A stretch of 12,004 nt of DNA from an archaeon (GCA_024256265.1 JACGUK010000042.1:1-12004); one strand, 5' to 3'; positions 1-4,933 are shown, counted from the first letter of the stretch. Made by a program: numbers and translations. The notes: generated from the letters alone by a model not told the origin.

Positions 1-433
1 CTAGTTTTAAGGCTGTCAATTCTAATACAGTGGGGCTTGGAATCGAGGGCGGTGTGAATGAGAATTGATAATGAACAATAAGACCTAAACCACACTTATT
101 ACAGCGTTCATTTAGAAAATCATAGTTGTCTTTTATATAAGCTATGAGAACCATCGCCGAATATTTCGCCGTTATCTCCCTTAGTCGTCTGAAGTAGGTT
201 ATGAGGTCGAACCTCTTATCTTTTACAGCCTCACAAAATTCCCGCTTCTCTTTGGCATGGGAAAGTGTGTTCTCAACAGCTTCAAGATCATCCCTTAAGA
301 TAATCTTCAATTTCTTCTCAACATCTATGTTATTTTTACAAGTAGGGCATGGAAAACTGAATTTTTCTGGCTTAGGAATGTTTATTGTACCGCTTTCAAT
401 TTTGGTAATTTTGACATATTGAGCAATATCCAA
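1..433 (-). CDS. Four-cysteine (probable zinc-binding) protein, 3' end beyond the window
   Basis: This minus-strand frame is open for 144 codons from a TTG at 433 to the left edge, so the gene is partial. The start is preceded by GGAGG (443-447) at good spacing and lies one base after the stop of the ribbon-helix-helix gene, which argues for a two-gene operon. The protein has a CPTC motif at residues 29-32 and a CNKC motif at 111-114, separated by a charged helical segment. The two pairs could make one zinc site with a long helical insertion. I do not recognise the family. A role in DNA or RNA binding is a guess from the cysteine pairs and the company it keeps. A plus-strand frame at 201-422 is its shadow. 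Confidence 0.7.
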   Translation of the reverse strand, partial: MDIAQYVKITKIESGTINIPKPEKFSFPCPTCKNNIDVEKKLKIILRDDLEAVENTLSHAKEKREFCEAVKDKRFDLITYFRRLREITAKYSAMVLIAYIKDNYDFLNERCNKCGLGLIVHYQFSFTPPSIPSPTVLELTALKL

Positions 434-434
434 T

Positions 435-572
435 TTAGATGGCCTCCTCTAAAGCTTTCTTCAATAGATCCTCTACAGCCTCACTAATCTTCTGATTTTT
501 ATCATAGGCTAGCTGCCTTACTTTAGCCCATAAATCTTTATCAATCTCAATTGTGGTTGTTGTTTTTGACAC
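435..572 (-). CDS. Ribbon-helix-helix DNA-binding protein
   Basis: This small protein (45 residues from the GTG at 572) starts with a threonine-rich strand (TTTTIEID), followed by two helices (KDLWAKVRQLAYDKNQ and SEAVEDLLKKALEEA). That is the CopG/VapB-like ribbon-helix-helix pattern of dimeric DNA-binding proteins, often antitoxins or autorepressors on archaeal plasmids and viruses. The frame can be extended upstream to 620, but that would run through the TATA box at 602-609. I therefore chose the GTG, which lies about 33 nt from the box and gives a very short leader. The four-cysteine gene follows after one base. No toxin-like neighbour is evident unless that gene is one. Confidence 0.75.
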   Translation of the reverse strand: MSKTTTTIEIDKDLWAKVRQLAYDKNQKISEAVEDLLKKALEEAI

Positions 573-601
573 TTCTATCGTTAAAGACTTAAAAGAAAGA
601 A

Positions 602-609
602 TTATATAA
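602..609. promoter_or_regulatory. Palindromic TATA box shared by two divergent genes
   Basis: TTATATAA is a perfect palindrome, centred exactly in the 66-bp gap between the start codons at 572 (minus) and 639 (plus). The distance from its centre to each start is the same, about 33 bp. It could serve as the TATA box in both directions, giving short-leader transcripts either way. Confidence 0.6.
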
Positions 610-638
610 GAGAATAACAATTTTAATTCGGGGGTTCC

Positions 639-1118
639 TTGAGAGGTTTAGGCCAAAGGCAGCAAAAAGAGAGGGAGGAAACACAAAGAGTTATCATATT
701 AGCCCTCCTCTCAGAGAGGCAGCCTTTAACTTTTAACAAATTATTCGAAGCTACAAAGGCGTTAAAGAAGCTTTCGCGCTCAACTTTTTATACACAGCTT
801 CAGAATCTTTTAAAAGAAGGCATAATTGTTTTAAGAAGGGGCTGGTATGAGCCTGATAAATTGATTGATTCAGAGACCATGATACTTTATTTTAGTGGCT
901 CACAATTAAGGGGGGCTTCACACCCAATTATAAGCCCGATGATTCGAGAGAAATTTAAAGAGATTCGAAACATAGCTAGGACGAAAGTAAAAAAGCTAAC
1001 AAGAAAGCAAATGAATGATATTTTAAAGCTCCATGCTAGAACTTATGCTAGATGGAACCCAAAAAGGAAGGTCTATATGTTACAACCAATGGAATTTAGA
1101 TTATTAGAAGAATCTTAA
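639..1118 (+). CDS. Winged-helix DNA-binding protein
   Basis: This is a 159-residue basic protein. Residues about 17-70 fit a winged helix-turn-helix: a helix (VIILALLSE), a second helix (FNKLFEATKAL), a recognition-like helix (SRSTFYTQLQNLLKEG) and a hydrophobic wing (IIVLRRGWYE). The C-terminal half is helical and very rich in lysine and arginine, with no recognised domain. The start is TTG at 639; no ATG occurs in frame nearby, GGGGG at 630-634 is a weak ribosome site, and the TATA box at 602-609 is well placed. The ParB-like gene follows 26 nt after its stop. It could be the element's replication initiator or a regulator; neither is proven. Confidence 0.75.
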   Translation: MRGLGQRQQKEREETQRVIILALLSERQPLTFNKLFEATKALKKLSRSTFYTQLQNLLKEGIIVLRRGWYEPDKLIDSETMILYFSGSQLRGASHPIISPMIREKFKEIRNIARTKVKKLTRKQMNDILKLHARTYARWNPKRKVYMLQPMEFRLLEES

Positions 1119-1144
1119 TTTCGTATGGACGTCCTACAGAGTGG

Positions 1145-1459
1145 ATGGTTGATGAGAATATACAAAGGAAGAATTATAGTCCGATTGAGATGGCGAGGGC
1201 TTTCATTTTGCTTAAAGAACAAAAAATTACACAAGAAGAAATAGCAAAAAAATACGGCGTAGATCAAAGTAGGATAGCCCAGATAAAACAATTAGAAAGG
1301 CTTCCTTCTGAGATTCAGAATAAGTTGAATTGGGACGAACCAAAAATTGTTAACCAAGTTAACAAACCCATCACCCCTAAACACGCTTATTATCTCTCAC
1401 AATTAGATTCTCCTCAAAAGCAGATCGAAGTCGCCAAGCTCATTAAAAAATTCCTTTAG
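1145..1459 (+). CDS. ParB/KorB-type HTH protein without the N-terminal ParB domain
   Basis: The 104-residue protein matches the central DNA-binding region of ParB: YSPIEMARA at 11-19, then the helix-turn-helix ITQEEIAKKYGVDQSRIAQI at about 29-48, then QLERLPSEIQNKL, and ITPKHAYYLSQLDSPQKQI, which parallels the ParB stretch where HA and a Q after the proline are conserved. Full ParB proteins carry an N-terminal CTP-binding ParB/Srx domain before this point; here the ORF begins right at the HTH region. No ParA is visible in the window. It probably binds a site on the element, for partition, replication control or repression. The AGGTAAA repeats at 1705-1912 are a candidate target, by proximity only. 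Confidence 0.8.
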   Translation: MVDENIQRKNYSPIEMARAFILLKEQKITQEEIAKKYGVDQSRIAQIKQLERLPSEIQNKLNWDEPKIVNQVNKPITPKHAYYLSQLDSPQKQIEVAKLIKKFL

Positions 1460-1477
1460 ATCTGTTATTATGTTATC

Positions 1478-1489
1478 GGCCTTCAGGCC
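1478..1489. terminator. Small hairpin between convergent genes
   Basis: GGCC-TTCA-GGCC forms a 4-bp stem with a tetraloop, followed on the plus strand by a T-rich run (1490-1500). It lies in the 34-bp gap between the ParB-like gene (ends 1459) and the AbrB-like gene on the other strand (ends 1494), where transcripts from both sides should stop. Confidence 0.4.
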
Positions 1490-1493
1490 TTCT

Positions 1494-1664
1494 TTATTCT
1501 AGCTTCCTAATCGTAGCTACCTTCTTACCATCTCTTTTCTCAACAGTCCAATCCAAAGCATCCCCGGCCGTAATGCCAAGCTCTTTTACAACCTGTTCTG
1601 GGATCGTTGTTCTTAATGATGGAGATTTAGTCGCTGCTTTACTCACTATGGTCTTCTTGCCCAA
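1494..1664 (-). CDS. AbrB/SpoVT-type DNA-binding protein
   Basis: This 56-residue protein reads as a swapped-hairpin AbrB domain: SLRTTIPEQVVKELGITAGD at about 16-35, then ALDWTVEKRDGKKVATIRKL. The TIP start of the core, the V-x-E-L-G-I-x-x-GD turn and the following W-x-V strand are the typical AbrB/MazE pattern. Such proteins act as dimers, as antitoxins or global regulators, and are very common on archaeal chromosomes and mobile elements. The start is TTG at 1664, about 30 nt from the TATA box at 1690-1697; a GTG at 1646 is a shorter alternative. It converges on the ParB-like gene. No toxin partner is seen beside it. Confidence 0.85.
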   Translation of the reverse strand: MGKKTIVSKAATKSPSLRTTIPEQVVKELGITAGDALDWTVEKRDGKKVATIRKLE

Positions 1665-1689
1665 TTCGGTTAAAATGATTGGGTAGATG

Positions 1690-1697
1690 TATATAAA
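1690..1697 (-). promoter_or_regulatory. TATA box of the AbrB-like gene
   Basis: Read on the minus strand this is TTTATATA, with its centre about 30 nt upstream of the TTG at 1664. That places transcription start almost at the start codon (leaderless or nearly so) and supports TTG over the downstream GTG. Confidence 0.55.
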
Positions 1698-1704
1698 GCT
1701 TAAA

Positions 1705-1912
1705 AGGTAAAATTTACATTTATTTAAATACCTCGCTTATCTCTTTTACCAATTTTACCTATTGACCTATCAATTATCAATGTCTATTAGGTATATAATG
1801 TAAAATTTACAAAACAAGTGGAAAGTTCAGAAAGAGTAAAGCGTTAAATACCTTATAGGTAAAGTAGGTAAACGAATGGAGCCAAGAGCAAAACGCTCTA
1901 AGCAACGGTAAA
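1705..1912. repeat. AGGTAAA repeat cluster, candidate origin or operator
   Basis: AGGTAAA occurs exactly at 1705-1711, 1754-1760 (minus), 1857-1863 and 1866-1872, with one-base variants at 1745-1751 (minus, TGGTAAA) and 1906-1912 (CGGTAAA). The pairs at 1745-1760 (minus) and 1857-1872 (plus) each have 9-bp spacing and form 16-bp inverted arms matching at 14 of 16 positions. GTAAAATTTAC, itself palindromic, occurs at 1707-1717 and 1800-1810. TTAAATACCT is directly repeated at 1724-1733 and 1844-1853. The stretch is very AT-rich and contains no gene I can support. It may be a replication origin with iterons, or an operator region for the element's DNA-binding proteins. Confidence 0.6.
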
Positions 1913-2060
1913 TATAAACCGTTCGGCTGACGAACGCAAAACGGGTTCCGCAGGCGATTACCCAAACTTGGGCAGCCCAGTTCCCCTATCAACAAGCGGA
2001 AACTTAAGATTAAGCCTCTTGATGAGCTAGTGAAATTCTAGCGAAACAAAATTTATTTTT
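1880..2060. other. Hairpin-rich, less AT-rich stretch; possible structured RNA or single-strand origin
   Basis: No credible gene lies here; a minus-strand frame at 1807-1995 has no family resemblance. Instead there are packed inverted repeats: AGAGC/GCTCT (1885-1899), AACGGT/ACCGTT (1904-1923), GTTCG/CGAAC (1921-1935), CCCAA/TTGGG (1961-1972), TGGG/CCCA (1969-1979), a longer-range TTCCGC/GCGGAA (1946-1951 with 1996-2001), and GCTAG/CTAGC (2026-2042) followed by a T-run (2051-2061). By eye the part from 1880 to 2000 is richer in G+C than its surroundings, as expected of structured RNA in an AT-rich thermophile. TATATAAT at 1792-1799 could drive it rightwards. The strand is not established. Confidence 0.4.
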
Positions 2061-2075
2061 TGTAGAGGCAAGAAG

Positions 2076-2312
2076 ATGAGCAAAATAAACGCAACTCAAG
2101 AAAGAAGAACGGTAACCAAGCTATTACTTCAAATGAAACCAGAATCCAAGAAGGAAGAATACGCCAAGAAGGCAGCTATAGCATCCATGTTTCTGGCCAG
2201 ATCAACATATGATTCTCAAATCCAAATGTATATGCAAGAGCATCATATAACAAAAGAGGACCTTAAAGCGAGAGTAGAATATTGGGAGAATAAGTTAAAG
2301 GGGGTGAGATAA
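2076..2312 (+). CDS. Small helical protein of the element, unrecognised
   Basis: This 78-residue charged protein is predicted by eye to be mostly helical: TVTKLLLQM, KKEEYAKKAAIASMFLARS, and TKEDLKARVEYWENKLKG at the C-terminus. There is no cysteine, signal peptide or membrane segment. The ATG at 2076 has a good ribosome site (GAGG, 2065-2068). The next gene starts directly after its stop, and its ribosome site (GGGGGTGA, 2300-2307) lies inside this gene's end, so the three genes from 2076 to 2863 look like one transcript. I do not recognise the family. Given its place just before the split integrase it may be an accessory factor, but that is only position. Confidence 0.65.
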   Translation: MSKINATQERRTVTKLLLQMKPESKKEEYAKKAAIASMFLARSTYDSQIQMYMQEHHITKEDLKARVEYWENKLKGVR

Positions 2313-2576
2313 ATGAGCGAAACCATTAAAGCCTTAGAGATTCTCAGTTGGTTGCGATTCAGATTCATGCCAGCATGCCAAGCTGATCTTAAAGATGCTT
2401 TAAAGTTCAAAAATAAAGAAGAATCCCTAACAGCCAATCCCTTCAATCATATAGATTCCATCTTAAACGATCTTCAGCAGCAACTCTTAGATCAACTTGC
2501 GAATGAATACCACGAGAAGGCCATAAAGCCTTCTGGCCTGGAGAGTGAATATATATACCTAAGGGAGAATCCTTAA
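2313..2576 (+). CDS. Small protein of the element, unrecognised
   Basis: This 87-residue protein starts with a hydrophobic and aromatic segment (ALEILSWLRFRFM, too short and charged for a membrane span). It continues with a helical middle (HIDSILNDLQQQLLDQLANE) and ends in SEYIYLRENP. It follows the previous gene without a gap and has the archaeal-type ribosome site GGTGA at 2303-2307, five bases before the ATG. It belongs to the 2076-2863 run. I see no known motif; the glutamine- and leucine-rich middle may form a coiled coil. A minus-strand frame across 2243-2446 is its shadow. Confidence 0.65.
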   Translation: MSETIKALEILSWLRFRFMPACQADLKDALKFKNKEESLTANPFNHIDSILNDLQQQLLDQLANEYHEKAIKPSGLESEYIYLRENP

Positions 2577-2578
2577 CC

Positions 2579-2863
2579 ATGCCAACCATAGGAGCAAAGT
2601 TAACCGAGAACGATCTTATAGCCTTAAACCGAATCCTACAAACCAAAGGCCATGAGACATTAGGCCAGTTCTTAAGAGCCGTCATAGAGGGTAAAGTCGA
2701 TCTAAATGAAGTGGAGAGCAGGTTAACCTCAATAGAGGATAAGTTAACCTTCCTTATTGAAAAGGTTGACTTGGTGCCGAGGGCAGGACTTGAACCTGCG
2801 ACAGTCCGGTCTTCAGCTTCACCCTCAAGTAACATAATTGAGTCGGATGCTCTCCCAGACTGA
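2579..2863 (+). CDS. N-terminal fragment of a split SSV-type integrase, int(N)
   Basis: The first 64 codons belong to the element: a ribbon-helix-helix-like stretch (residues 5-38, KLTENDLIALNRIL then HETLGQFLRAVIEG) and a short coiled coil (about 40-62). From residue 65 the frame enters the tRNA-Phe gene antisense and reads LVPRAGLEPATVRSS, a peptide encoded by the T-arm and anticodon region. SSV1 integrase contains the equivalent peptide (GFEPGT) because its attachment site lies inside the gene, and integration splits it. Here the frame then stops at 2863 in the tRNA D-arm. I therefore read it as int(N), with the tyrosine-recombinase catalytic part at the element's far end. The alternative is an ordinary small RHH gene that runs into the tRNA by chance. 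No catalytic R/H/Y residues are present in this fragment. Confidence 0.65.
   Translation: MPTIGAKLTENDLIALNRILQTKGHETLGQFLRAVIEGKVDLNEVESRLTSIEDKLTFLIEKVDLVPRAGLEPATVRSSASPSSNIIESDALPD
2772..2816. other. Putative attachment core (attR) in the tRNA-Phe 3' half
   Basis: This segment runs from the encoded CCA through the T-arm to the anticodon loop. It is the part of the tRNA that tyrosine recombinases of SSV type normally use as the shared core. The int(N) frame crosses it without a stop. The right border is a guess; the core could end sooner. No second copy was found in the window, as expected if the left end is beyond position 1. Confidence 0.5.
2818..2843 (-). other. tRNA-Phe intron at position 30/31 with bulge-helix-bulge motif
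   Basis: Reading the minus strand, CATC (exon) pairs with GGTG (intron) as the 4-bp central helix. It is flanked by the bulges CGA, cut as CG|A, and AAG, cut as AA|G. These cuts release exactly the 26 bases that restore the anticodon stem. Inside the intron CTCAA pairs with TTGAG. The outer helix is short (2 bp). This is the substrate form of archaeal splicing endonuclease; introns away from 37/38 need an enzyme of broader specificity. Confidence 0.85.
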
Positions 2864-2916
2864 GCTACCTCGGCACAGTTTTAAAGCCATCGACTTTATG
2901 GCATTAAAAAAGAACT

Positions 2917-2925
2917 AATATAAAA
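2917..2925 (+). promoter_or_regulatory. TATA box of the acetyltransferase gene
   Basis: AATATAAAA is centred about 33 nt upstream of the ATG at 2954, the same spacing as several other genes here, and predicts a leader of only a few bases. Read on the other strand it could also help drive the tRNA-Phe gene, though the T-run near 2895-2903 is better spaced for a start at 2874. Confidence 0.5.
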
Positions 2926-2953
2926 TCTTCATAGTTTTATTGATGCTTGTTTG

Positions 2954-3403
2954 ATGTTGAGAAGATGTAAAGAAAAGGACTTGAATCAGGTATTGCAGAT
3001 TGAGAGGATATGCTTTAAGCATCCCTACGATTACTTCACTTTTCTTTACTTTTTGATGAAAGAGCCCGAGGGCTTTTATGTTGCTGAGGAAAATGGGTGT
3101 ATTGTAGGGTACGTAATTTCATCTGTGAGAGGAAGTAAAGGCACCATAATATCCATAGCCGTCATTCTTGAGTTTAGAAGAAAGGGCATTGGTAGCAAGC
3201 TGATGAAAGAGAGCCTAGATTTTCTCTCAAAAAGAGTTGATCATGTGGAGCTTCAAGTGAAGATAAACAATATAGAAGCGATAAGCTTCTACAGGAAATT
3301 TGGATTCGAAGAAATAGGTTTGATCCCTAATTATTACCCAGATGGTGAAGACGCATTGGTCATGTCTAAGAAAATACAAAAATTAAAGGTAAGTGGTGAG
3401 TAA
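2954..3403 (+). CDS. rimI: GNAT N-terminal acetyltransferase (RimI/Ard1-like)
   Basis: The 149-residue protein is a complete single GNAT domain. It transfers acetyl from acetyl-CoA to the N-terminal amine of proteins in the cytoplasm. The acetyl-CoA pyrophosphate loop RRKGIG is at 75-80. The later family marks are N105/N106, A109, Y113 and GF at 117-118, followed by YYPDGEDA (127-134), which is characteristic of RimI and of archaeal and eukaryotic Naa10-type enzymes. I chose ATG 2954 over TTG 2951 because the TATA spacing suits either and ATG is the stronger codon; there is no ribosome site. The gene is monocistronic, next to tRNA-Phe, and its last 21 bases overlap the end of the convergent gene. 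Archaeal members often have relaxed substrate choice; the target here is unknown. Confidence 0.9.
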   Translation: MLRRCKEKDLNQVLQIERICFKHPYDYFTFLYFLMKEPEGFYVAEENGCIVGYVISSVRGSKGTIISIAVILEFRRKGIGSKLMKESLDFLSKRVDHVELQVKINNIEAISFYRKFGFEEIGLIPNYYPDGEDALVMSKKIQKLKVSGE

Positions 3404-3898
3404 ATGAGGATACTTTTTGTATAGGAGCTTATTCAATTCCATCCTAAGCTTCATATCTATCTCACTTTGATTTGATATGAGTTCCATAGGCTTTGCGGGA
3501 TAGATCACAGGTCCTTGGACAATGAATTCGCTCTTTATCCTATCAATTGGCAATGGCTTTTCGCTCATAATTTTGCTCATAACTCTATCTACACTTTTAT
3601 CGTCATTGAAAGATTCCATAACCTCATCTACGATCTTCTTAGAAAGCGGTCTGAAGCCGAATTGGTATGGTTTTATGTCCTTGAGCACTTCTTTATCTTC
3701 TATCCCTTCTTTAACACCAAAACCAATCAATTCATAAGGCTTGACCTGCTCCTCTTTTATAAACCAGATATCTTTTCCATGTACAACCAAGGTATCATAG
3801 TATCCCCTTTGATCCTTCCCGATGAAGACATGCCATCCTTTTGGCTTTTTGTTATAGAGCCTGAAAATTTCCCTTTTAACGTCAGAAGACGATATCAT
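3383..3898 (-). CDS. Conserved-looking protein of unknown function
   Basis: The protein has 171 residues from ATG 3898 (GTG 3901 is an alternative) and is soluble, mixed alpha/beta and lysine-rich. The first 50 residues carry aromatic-rich strands (GWHVFIGKDQRGYYDTLVVH, then IWFIKEEQ). The rest is helical and ends with a leucine-rich helix. There are no cysteines, signal or membrane spans. I do not recognise the family. It lies 43 bp downstream of htpX on the same strand and may be co-transcribed with it. Its final 21 bases overlap the acetyltransferase gene tail to tail. Coding is supported by the long frame and codon use like its neighbours (AGA/AGG arginine). Plus-strand frames at 3515-3916 are shadows. 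Confidence 0.8.
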   Translation of the reverse strand: MISSSDVKREIFRLYNKKPKGWHVFIGKDQRGYYDTLVVHGKDIWFIKEEQVKPYELIGFGVKEGIEDKEVLKDIKPYQFGFRPLSKKIVDEVMESFNDDKSVDRVMSKIMSEKPLPIDRIKSEFIVQGPVIYPAKPMELISNQSEIDMKLRMELNKLLYKKYPHLLTTYL

Positions 3899-3941
3899 CA
3901 CAAAAACTTCTCTTAAAGTCCCTTTTATCCTTTTAAGGACT

Positions 3942-4904
3942 TCAACTTGATCTTTGCAAAGCTCTGAGGCGCTTAACTATGTTAGGATGAGTTGAAAAAA
4001 GCTCCAAAATCTTGTCTGCTCTAGTGATCTTTCTTGAAATTATCTTCTCAACCAATTGTCTATCTGTCGAGTATCCAGAAAACCTTGCCATCTCTTGATA
4101 ATCTCTATCAGCTCTTTCTGGATCGGCTATGAACAAGGATCGAAAGCTATTAAATGCACTTGCCTGCTGGTGTGAGCGATATTTCATATTAGCGCTGTAG
4201 TTAACTATCTTAGCCAAAGCCTCAGATAGCTTACGGGAGCCGTCATCCACTATTGTAACGCTATGCCTGTCAGCATAATACTCTCTTAATCTGCTCAACC
4301 CTAATACGAAAAGGGATAGTATCCAGTATATGACCATGCTTGCAATTCCTATCAGTATAGCCAAGCCACTATCCCTTCTTCCACCGAACCAAGCGGAGAG
4401 CATAAAGGAGTACGCTATAAAGTAAAAGATAGCTGGAAGGACTGAGGCGAACATCATTATCTGGACATCCCTATGCTTAAGATGACCCAACTCATGCCCT
4501 ATGACAGCCTCTACTTCTTCATCCTCAAGAGTCTTTAGCAACGTCTCAGTAACTACCACCCTTCTTCCTGCTATAGGTGAGCCATAAGCAAAGGCATTTG
4601 GAATAGGAATTTTAGCTATCATCACCTTTGGCATCTTTATATTGGCTCTTTTGCTTAGCTTCTCGACCATGCCATAAAGTTTTGGATTATCATTTCTTGA
4701 TATTGCTTTGACTCTATACATAGCATCGATCATGTAAGGAGCAATAAGCCATTGTACGAGGTTAAAAGCTACTACAAGCGATACCAGTAAGACGATATTT
4801 AATGTGCCTACCAAGCTGAGAATAATAGTGAAGAATAGAGTAGAGAGACCTATCAAGAAGGCTAAGGTGCCTATTATGGATAAGCGAAGCTTTAGAAGGC
4901 CCAT
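3942..4904 (-). CDS. htpX: HtpX-type membrane zinc metalloprotease
   Basis: This 320-residue integral membrane protein of the M48 family degrades damaged membrane proteins. Two N-terminal spans (about 10-30 and 36-55) precede the catalytic domain. The zinc motif HELGH is at 137-141, with the family's following LKHRD, and the third ligand is E208 in LREYYADR. Two more hydrophobic segments (about 147-170 and 180-203) lie between the HEXXH and the glutamate, as in HtpX. The C-terminus ends with FSTHPNIVKRLRAL, the usual M48B tail. Length is close to bacterial HtpX (about 290). The ATG at 4904 has no ribosome site but a TATA box about 34 nt upstream. The unknown gene downstream may share the transcript. 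Confidence 0.95.
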   Translation of the reverse strand: MGLLKLRLSIIGTLAFLIGLSTLFFTIILSLVGTLNIVLLVSLVVAFNLVQWLIAPYMIDAMYRVKAISRNDNPKLYGMVEKLSKRANIKMPKVMIAKIPIPNAFAYGSPIAGRRVVVTETLLKTLEDEEVEAVIGHELGHLKHRDVQIMMFASVLPAIFYFIAYSFMLSAWFGGRRDSGLAILIGIASMVIYWILSLFVLGLSRLREYYADRHSVTIVDDGSRKLSEALAKIVNYSANMKYRSHQQASAFNSFRSLFIADPERADRDYQEMARFSGYSTDRQLVEKIISRKITRADKILELFSTHPNIVKRLRALQRSS

Positions 4905-4933
4905 CTGCTAACTAACAAAAATTTGTTCTTCCC

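Larger units (their letters stand above)
1..2816. mobile_element. Right end of an integrated archaeal element (SSV-type integration into tRNA-Phe)
   Basis: Everything left of the tRNA-Phe gene looks like accessory DNA: short genes dominated by DNA-binding folds (ribbon-helix-helix, winged helix, ParB HTH, AbrB), a repeat-rich intergenic stretch, and a terminal ORF that runs antisense into the tRNA. In SSV-type archaeal integration the integrase gene carries the attachment site and is split, with its N-terminal part left against the intact tRNA; the ORF at 2579-2863 fits that. The left end, with the integrase C-terminal fragment and a partial tRNA copy, would be outside the window. Whether the element is a virus or a plasmid cannot be told: no capsid, replication or conjugation gene is visible here. 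Confidence 0.7.
2772..2874 (-). tRNA. tRNA-Phe (GAA) with a 26-nt intron and encoded CCA
   Basis: On the minus strand: acceptor GCCGAGG (2868-2874) pairs with CCTCGGC (2776-2782), the D-stem is GCTC/GAGC, the T-arm is GCAGG-TTCAAGT-CCTGC, the discriminator is A73 (2775), and CCA is encoded at 2772-2774. Joined directly, the anticodon stem fails at position 31. Removing 2818-2843 restores a perfect stem TCCGG/CCGGA with loop CTGAAGA, so the anticodon is GAA. The variable loop is five bases (CTGTC). The intron is therefore between positions 30 and 31, not the canonical 37/38. The 3' half doubles as the integration site of the element on its left. A promoter probably lies within 2893-2925. Confidence 0.95.

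Noticed and set aside
1494..1664. AbrB-like gene as one half of a toxin-antitoxin pair
   Set aside because: No adjacent co-directional small gene; its neighbours are a convergent ParB-like gene and the repeat region.
1700..1912. CRISPR array
   Set aside because: The repeats are only 7-16 bp, occur in both orientations and are irregularly spaced; they fit iterons or operators, not CRISPR.
1807..1995. Minus-strand 62-codon frame
   Set aside because: It runs over the inverted repeats and iterons; composition (many C, W, F, L) is unlike a small archaeal protein and no promoter or ribosome site fits.
2443..2835. Minus-strand frame of 130 codons across the element's end and the tRNA
   Set aside because: It is antisense to two genes and contains the sense translation of the tRNA (TVAGSSPALG), a well-known artefact of tRNA genes; no family features.
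2805..2874. Reading the tRNA as tRNA-Leu (anticodon CAA) without an intron
   Set aside because: It leaves an A-C mismatch at 31-39 and an oversized anticodon loop, and lacks the long variable arm of tRNA-Leu. Intron removal gives a perfect tRNA-Phe.
3515..3916. Plus-strand frames of 133 and 71 codons
   Set aside because: Shadows of the unknown minus-strand gene, which has the better composition and operon position next to htpX.
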